A stretch of 47,063 bases of DNA from Sandarakinorhabdus sp. AAP62 (GTDB lineage: Bacteria > Pseudomonadota > Alphaproteobacteria > Sphingomonadales > Sphingomonadaceae), in contig NZ_ANFY01000014.1 of the NCBI RefSeq assembly GCF_000331225.1, positions 1 to 47,063 of the forward strand, read 5' to 3'. A program made the position numbers and the translations under genes. Below are positions 44,450 through 47,063 of this stretch, piece after piece. Numbering within the stretch: position 1 is the first letter of the stretch; every line of letters starts with the position of its first letter. A model generated the notes under the pieces. The model saw only the letters and a program-made list of their open reading frames with translations, made no database searches and was not told where the DNA came from.

Positions 44450-45895
44450 ATGCCCCGTTTGCGCTCCGCCCTGTCTGCCACGCTGGCCGCCGCCCTGTTG
44501 CTGAGCGGCTGTGGCGGCGGCGGTGGCAGCAGCAGCGGGCCGATTGCAGTGACCCCTGCCCCCACGCCAACGCCCACACCGCAATGCACGCTGCGTGATC
44601 GCCAGCTCTGGGCCGAAGCGCAGATCCGCGAATGGTATCTCTTCCCCGAAGACCTGCCGGCCAGCCTGTCGCCCGACGGCTTTGCCACGGTGCAGGCCTA
44701 TATCGACGCGCTCACCGCCAATGCGCGCGCCGCGGGCAAGGATCGATTCTTCACCTATGTGACCAGTATCGCCGAGGAGAACGCCTTCTTCTCGCAAGGC
44801 CAGACGGCGGCCTTCGGCATCCGGCTGGAACATGACAGCAATGCCCGGCGCACCTATATCCTCGACGTGTTCGAAACCGGCCCCGCCTTTGCCGCCGGCT
44901 TTGATCGCGGCGCCGAAATCCTTGCCATTGGCACCAGCCCTGACAATCTTGTCCCGGTCACCACCCTGTTTGTGCAAGGCGGGTCTGCGGCGGTGTCCGA
45001 TGCGCTGGGGCCTTCCCAGGTCGGCGTCACCCGCACGATCCGCTTCACGCTGAACGGCACGGAGCGTACCGTCACCATCAGCCGCGCCGAATTCAACATC
45101 CCGCCGGTGTCCAGCCGCTTTGGCGTGCAGAGCTATGATCAGCCGGGGCTGGGCCGGGTTGGCTATGTCAATCTCAGGAGCTTCATCAGCACCGCCGAAA
45201 CCCCGCTGCGCGATGCCTTCGCCCGCTTCCGCAGCGAAGGCGCCACCAACATCATCGTCGATTTCCGCTACAACAGTGGTGGACTGGTGCGCATCGCCGA
45301 AGTGATGGGCGATCTGATGGGCCGCGATCGACTGGCCAGCGACGTGTTCAGCTTCACCACCTATCGCGCGTCGAAATCGGCCGAAAACGAAACCCGCCTG
45401 TTCCGGTCTGACGCGCAGGCGGTGGCGCCAACCAACCTCGCCTTCATCGCCACCGATGCCAGCGCGTCTGCCAGCGAGCTGGTGATCAATTCGATGCTGC
45501 CCTGGCTCCAGAACCGGATCACGCTGGTGGGCGAGAATACATCGGGCAAGCCGGTGGGCCAGATCGCCATCGATCGCGCCGCCTGCGATGATCGCTTGCG
45601 CATCGTTGCCTTTGCCACCCAGAACGCCAGCCGCCAGGGCGATTATTTCAATGGCCTGGCCCCCTATCTGCCGTCACGCGGCGGGCGAACCTGCGCTGCC
45701 AGCGATGATTTCGGCCGTGTGATGGGCAACCCGGCCGAGGCGTCCACCGCGCGCGCCATCGCCTCGCTGCGCGGCGAGAACTGCGCCGCCATTGCCGCGG
45801 CGGCGGGCGACATCCGCGAACAATCGCTGGGCCGCCAACCGCTGCTCGCCCGCACGCCAAACGCAGCCCAGCGCGAGATGCCGGGCACATTCTGA
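44450..45895 (+). CDS. S41 family peptidase lipoprotein
   Basis: A 481-residue exported C-terminal-processing-type peptidase. The lipoprotein signal is LLLSGC (Cys21), followed by a Gly/Ser and Pro/Thr linker. A PDZ-like domain lies around 125-215 ([23 protein letters not shown]), and the S41 core follows ([43 protein letters not shown], with Lys in [11 protein letters not shown]), giving the Ser-Lys dyad. Substrates of such lipoprotein S41 enzymes are unknown. The ATG at 44450 is needed for the lipobox; the longer frame overlaps the groES promoter region. Confidence 0.9.
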   Translation: MPRLRSALSATLAAALLLSGCGGGGGSSSGPIAVTPAPTPTPTPQCTLRDRQLWAEAQIREWYLFPEDLPASLSPDGFATVQAYIDALTANARAAGKDRFFTYVTSIAEENAFFSQGQTAAFGIRLEHDSNARRTYILDVFETGPAFAAGFDRGAEILAIGTSPDNLVPVTTLFVQGGSAAVSDALGPSQVGVTRTIRFTLNGTERTVTISRAEFNIPPVSSRFGVQSYDQPGLGRVGYVNLRSFISTAETPLRDAFARFRSEGATNIIVDFRYNSGGLVRIAEVMGDLMGRDRLASDVFSFTTYRASKSAENETRLFRSDAQAVAPTNLAFIATDASASASELVINSMLPWLQNRITLVGENTSGKPVGQIAIDRAACDDRLRIVAFATQNASRQGDYFNGLAPYLPSRGGRTCAASDDFGRVMGNPAEASTARAIASLRGENCAAIAAAAGDIREQSLGRQPLLARTPNAAQREMPGTF

Positions 45896-45904
45896 GCCAT
45901 TCTT

Positions 45905-45932
45905 CGTCACCCCGGTAAAAGCCTGGGTGACG
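45905..45932. terminator. Hairpin between convergent S41 peptidase and oxidoreductase genes
   Basis: CGTCACCC and GGGTGACG form a perfect 8-bp stem around a 12-base loop, 9 bases beyond the S41 stop and 7 beyond the oxidoreductase stop. There is no strong T-run; it probably ends transcripts from both sides. Confidence 0.55.
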
Positions 45933-45939
45933 TATTGCT

Positions 45940-46950
45940 TCAAACCTTCAGCAACTGCTTGCCGAAATTCTTGCCCTCGAACAGCCGGCGCAGCGTCGCC
46001 GGGCAATTCTCGAAGCCATGCGCCACGTCTTCGGCGGTCTTCAGCTTGCCGGCCGCCATCAGCTTGGCCAGTTCGGCTACGCCCTCGCCATAGCGCTTGG
46101 CGAAATCGAGGATGATGAAACCCTCCATCCGCCCGCGCATCACGGTCAGGCTCATGTAGTTCCGCAGGCCCGGCGTGCGATCTTCGGCGGTATCATTGTA
46201 GCTGGAAATCCCGCCGCACAGCACGACCCGCGCCCTGAGCGCCAGGTTGGCCAACGCCGCATCCAATATTTCGCCGCCGACATTTTCAAACACCACGTTC
46301 ACGCCCTTGGGCGCATGTTCGCGGATCTGGCGCGCGACGTTGCCGGCGCGATAATCGATACAGGCGTCCGCGCCGGCCTGTTCGACCACCCAGCCGCACT
46401 TTTCCGCGCCGCCAGCGATGCCGATCACCTTGCAACCCAGGGCTTTCGCCACCTGCACCACCACGCTGCCGGTAGCGCCCGCGGCGCCCGATACCAGCAC
46501 CGTGTCGCCCGCCTTGGGCTGGCCGATTTCGGTGAGGCCGAACCAGGCGGTGAGACCCGTCACCCCGAACACGCCGAGCGCCTGTTCCGGCGTGATGCCG
46601 CCGCGCAGCTTGGTCACCGGGCCGGTCTCGGTGCTGCCATCGCCCAGCCAATGTTCCTGCCAGCCAAAGGTGCCCTGCACCACGTCTCCGACCGCGAAGC
46701 CGGAGTGCTTGCTCGCCACCACTTCGCCGATGCCGCCAGCGCGCACCACGCCGCCAATCGGCACCGCCGGCAGATAGGTGTCACCGCCCAGCCAGCCACG
46801 CTGGGTGGGATCGAAGGAGAAATGGGTAAGTCTGACGAGAAACTGGCCCTCGCCCACGTCGGGCATCGGCACCGAGACCAGCTCGAAATCACTGTCCTTC
46901 AATGGGCCGTTCGGGCGCGATTTCAGCAGCCATTTGCGTGTGGTGGTCAT
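45940..46950 (-). CDS. NADP-dependent oxidoreductase, zinc-free MDR family
   Basis: A 336-residue medium-chain dehydrogenase/reductase of the CurA / prostaglandin-reductase / leukotriene-B4-dehydrogenase branch, which reduces double bonds of enones with NADPH. RKWLLKSRPNGPLKDSDFEL is the usual opening; LGVFGVTGLTAWFGL, VLVSGAAGATGSVVVQVAKALGC split over the Rossmann fold, and VVFENVGGEILDAAL are core motifs. It lacks the zinc-binding Cys/His set, typical of this branch. ATG 46950 is good; upstream (46951 on) is only a hairpin and the contig end. Confidence 0.9.
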   Translation of the reverse strand: MTTTRKWLLKSRPNGPLKDSDFELVSVPMPDVGEGQFLVRLTHFSFDPTQRGWLGGDTYLPAVPIGGVVRAGGIGEVVASKHSGFAVGDVVQGTFGWQEHWLGDGSTETGPVTKLRGGITPEQALGVFGVTGLTAWFGLTEIGQPKAGDTVLVSGAAGATGSVVVQVAKALGCKVIGIAGGAEKCGWVVEQAGADACIDYRAGNVARQIREHAPKGVNVVFENVGGEILDAALANLALRARVVLCGGISSYNDTAEDRTPGLRNYMSLTVMRGRMEGFIILDFAKRYGEGVAELAKLMAAGKLKTAEDVAHGFENCPATLRRLFEGKNFGKQLLKV

Positions 46951-46971
46951 GTGTGTCTCCTTCCATCTTCT

Positions 46972-46994
46972 CCCCTCCCTTGCAAAGGGAGGGG
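46972..46994. repeat. Short palindrome near the contig end
   Basis: CCCCTCCCTT and AAGGGAGGGG pair around a 3-base loop. It is similar in style to the arms of the 36-bp inverted repeat at 15613-15707, and lies in the upstream region of the oxidoreductase gene. Confidence 0.6.
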
Positions 46995-47041
46995 CCGGGG
47001 GAGGGTGCTTGCCACCAGGACGATCCCCTGCGGAGAGGAAA

Positions 47042-47063
47042 CCCCCCCCCCCCCCCCCCCCCC
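47042..47063. other. Run of 22 C, probable contig-end artefact
   Basis: The sequence ends in an uninterrupted homopolymer of C after CGGAGAGGAAA. Natural runs this long are rare, and its place at the very end suggests sequencing or assembly noise rather than biology. Confidence 0.7.

Noticed and set aside
47042..47063. Poly-C tract as a phase-variation or regulatory tract
   Set aside because: It lies exactly at the sequence end with no gene after it; an assembly artefact is more likely.

Overview
The window is ordinary chromosomal DNA from a GC-rich alphaproteobacterium, most likely a member of the Sphingomonadales. The pointers are a PEPxxWA-CTERM exported protein, a DUF6356 and a DUF6671 protein, a split metH behind an ArsR-methyltransferase (SahR-type) regulator, soluble FixL/FixJ beside a cbb3 oxidase, several large secreted enzymes, and a TonB-dependent receptor with an N-terminal carboxypeptidase-regulatory domain. 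I cannot fix the genus. I see no phage, transposase, CRISPR array, origin or defence locus. The sequence ends in a 22-base run of C, which looks like a contig-end artefact.

Layout. 1-3000: trmL, a class I aminotransferase and an orphan ATP-grasp protein, all on the minus strand. 3075-10948: a tightly overlapping microaerobic-respiration operon on the plus strand, ccoN-O-Q-P-G-H-I-S, ending in an unannotated 66-residue exported Cys-rich protein. Convergent to it (10934-13608) lies usp-fixL-fixJ, whose FixL PAS domain keeps the haem-ligand His and oxygen-sensing Arg. Oxygen sensor, response regulator and high-affinity oxidase are therefore side by side. 13761-17604: pyrC with a DUF6671 gene, a perfect 36-bp inverted repeat, an acyl-CoA dehydrogenase and a nitroreductase. 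17734-25478: an S9 peptidase and a penicillin-acylase-type Ntn hydrolase in tandem, then a large TonB-dependent receptor on the other strand. tRNA-Val(TAC) follows at 25734-25808.

25867-32797: a sodium:solute symporter, DUF6356, a serine hydrolase of the beta-lactamase family, a YCII protein with an ECF42-type sigma factor, a YghU-type glutathione transferase overlapping a hotdog thioesterase, and an unknown secreted protein. 32844-39315 (minus): a one-carbon/methionine operon sahR-metF-metH1-metH2 with every start overlapping the previous stop, a perfect operator-like palindrome upstream of sahR, and a TonB-like gene downstream. 39410-46950: mlaA, a methyltransferase, a small lipoprotein, a PEP-CTERM protein, groES-groEL with a CIRCE element and promoter, an S41 peptidase lipoprotein and a zinc-free MDR oxidoreductase.

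The least expected features are not protein families. (1) A composite palindromic element of about 120-128 bp sits in frame just inside the start of metH2 and again inside the start of the thioesterase, adding 42-44 residues to each protein and read from opposite strands of the element. (2) A repeated transcription-end module, with a covarying terminator hairpin and a shared distal 17-base motif, follows both the TonB receptor gene and groEL. (3) A duplicated 19-base motif lies upstream of ccoN, which lacks an obvious FNR/FixK box. (4) The Cys-rich gene product at the end of the cbb3 operon is a candidate unrecognised assembly or copper-handling factor.
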